A stretch of DNA of 13,583 nucleotides from an uncultured Asticcacaulis sp. (GTDB taxonomy: Bacteria > Pseudomonadota > Alphaproteobacteria > Caulobacterales > Caulobacteraceae): positions 1 through 13,583 of the forward strand of contig CAMLPZ010000098.1 of NCBI GenBank assembly GCA_946482045.1. The letters run 5' to 3'. How positions within the stretch are numbered: the first letter of the stretch is position 1; each line of letters begins with the position of its first letter. Below the pieces are notes generated by a model. The model did no database searches. It was not told the origin of the DNA and worked only from the letters and a program-made list of their open reading frames with translations. The translations under genes were made by a program, and so were the position numbers. This document shows, piece by piece, positions 13,034 through 13,583 of the stretch.

Positions 13034-13583
13034 CTATCGCTCGACTGCATATAGACCGTGATGGCTGAGGATGAACAGGGTCCGCATATCCGGACCGCCG
13101 AAGATCAGTTGCAGCGGCCGTTCCGGCGTGTCGATCCGCCCGATCTCCTTGCCGTCCGTGTCATAGACAAAGACTTGGCCATTGGCGACATAGAGCTTGC
13201 CGTCGGGCCCCAGCACCGCGCTTTCGCCACCGCGATTGGCGATGACCTTGAGGTCGCTGACCGCGCCGCCTGCGGCCACCACACCGCTATAGGTCTTGTT
13301 CTCCGAGCCGTTGGTGAAGACGACACGCTCGCCGACCTTGCCGCTCGTAAAACCATAGGTCTGGAGTGTGTCGGACCAGCGCCAGCCCAGGTGGTTGGTC
13401 GGCCCCTGTTGAAGCATCCGGAAGGCGGGCAGAACAAGACTGCCATCGGGCGAGACGTATTCCTCAGTCTTCGGCGTCTGGACATCCTTCGCGAAAAGCT
13501 CGGCCAGGGTGGTAAAGCGCAGGGTCTGCGGATCGAGCTGGTCGCGGAACTCGCCATTGTTCCAGAAGTTGCCGGGCAGCAGC
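13034..13583 (-). CDS. SMP-30/gluconolactonase-like protein (C-terminal part, cut by window edge)
   Basis: Only the last 182 residues are visible; the frame is open to the right edge, so the start lies outside. Repeated short beta motifs resemble propeller blades: SAVLGPDGKLYVANGQVFVYDTDG and then GRIDTPERPLQLIFGG followed by DMRTLFILSHHGLYAVER at the end. The last segment, a Gly-Gly-x-Asp turn then TLFI and a Leu-Tyr-Ala-Val ending, is typical of the SMP-30/gluconolactonase family, which hydrolyses sugar lactones and related esters. The upstream part (LLPGNFWNNGEF onward) I do not recognise, so a fusion or a larger multi-domain protein is possible. The catalytic metal ligands are not visible. 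It is convergent with the GH84 gene and may belong to a separate unit of the sugar locus. Confidence 0.6.
   Translation of the reverse strand, partial: LLPGNFWNNGEFRDQLDPQTLRFTTLAELFAKDVQTPKTEEYVSPDGSLVLPAFRMLQQGPTNHLGWRWSDTLQTYGFTSGKVGERVVFTNGSENKTYSGVVAAGGAVSDLKVIANRGGESAVLGPDGKLYVANGQVFVYDTDGKEIGRIDTPERPLQLIFGGPDMRTLFILSHHGLYAVER

Overview
The window looks like a chromosomal carbohydrate-utilisation locus of a Caulobacterales alphaproteobacterium, with Asticcacaulis or Caulobacter the best guesses. Reasons: high-GC coding sequence, a TonB-dependent receptor of the Xanthomonas/Caulobacter type, a Tat-exported glycosidase, and neighbours (flavin-dependent halogenase, TPR-sulfotransferase, Asp/Asn hydroxylase) that often sit beside such receptors in this group. 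The taxonomic call is inference. I see no rRNA, tRNA, CRISPR array, insertion sequence or phage gene.

Left part, minus strand, read right to left: a 936-residue TonB-dependent receptor (2544-5354), a GH29 alpha-L-fucosidase with a Tat signal (506-2134), and the first 149 residues of a GH2 enzyme resembling beta-mannosidase (1-448, cut by the window edge). The receptor-fucosidase gap (2135-2543) holds three inverted repeats. One of them, followed by six T residues on the minus strand, looks like an intrinsic terminator or attenuator.

Centre: a 506-bp AT-rich divergent control region (5355-5860). It holds a LacI-type dyad close to the NagR (N-acetylglucosamine regulator) box known from other Proteobacteria, two possible minus-strand promoters, and a good plus-strand promoter whose -10 overlaps a perfect 5-4-5 inverted repeat.

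Right part, plus strand: five closely spaced genes (5861-10772) encode a TPR-sulfotransferase, a second short sulfotransferase-like protein, a 2-oxoglutarate-type Asp/Asn beta-hydroxylase, a short SecB export-chaperone paralogue and a flavin-dependent halogenase of the tryptophan-halogenase family. After a 77-bp gap with its own possible promoter comes an exported GH84 beta-N-acetylglucosaminidase (10850-12790). A convergent gene whose C-terminal 182 residues resemble the SMP-30/gluconolactonase propeller family closes the window.

How the parts may fit: fucosidase, beta-mannosidase, beta-N-acetylglucosaminidase and a receptor together match the sugars of N-linked glycans (Fuc, Man, GlcNAc), and the NagR-like dyad agrees with GlcNAc control. 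The most unusual part is the five-gene operon. Three kinds of protein- or aromatic-modifying enzyme plus a chaperone that holds envelope proteins unfolded suggest covalent modification of an exported protein or peptide, possibly the divergently encoded receptor, before secretion. That is a hypothesis.
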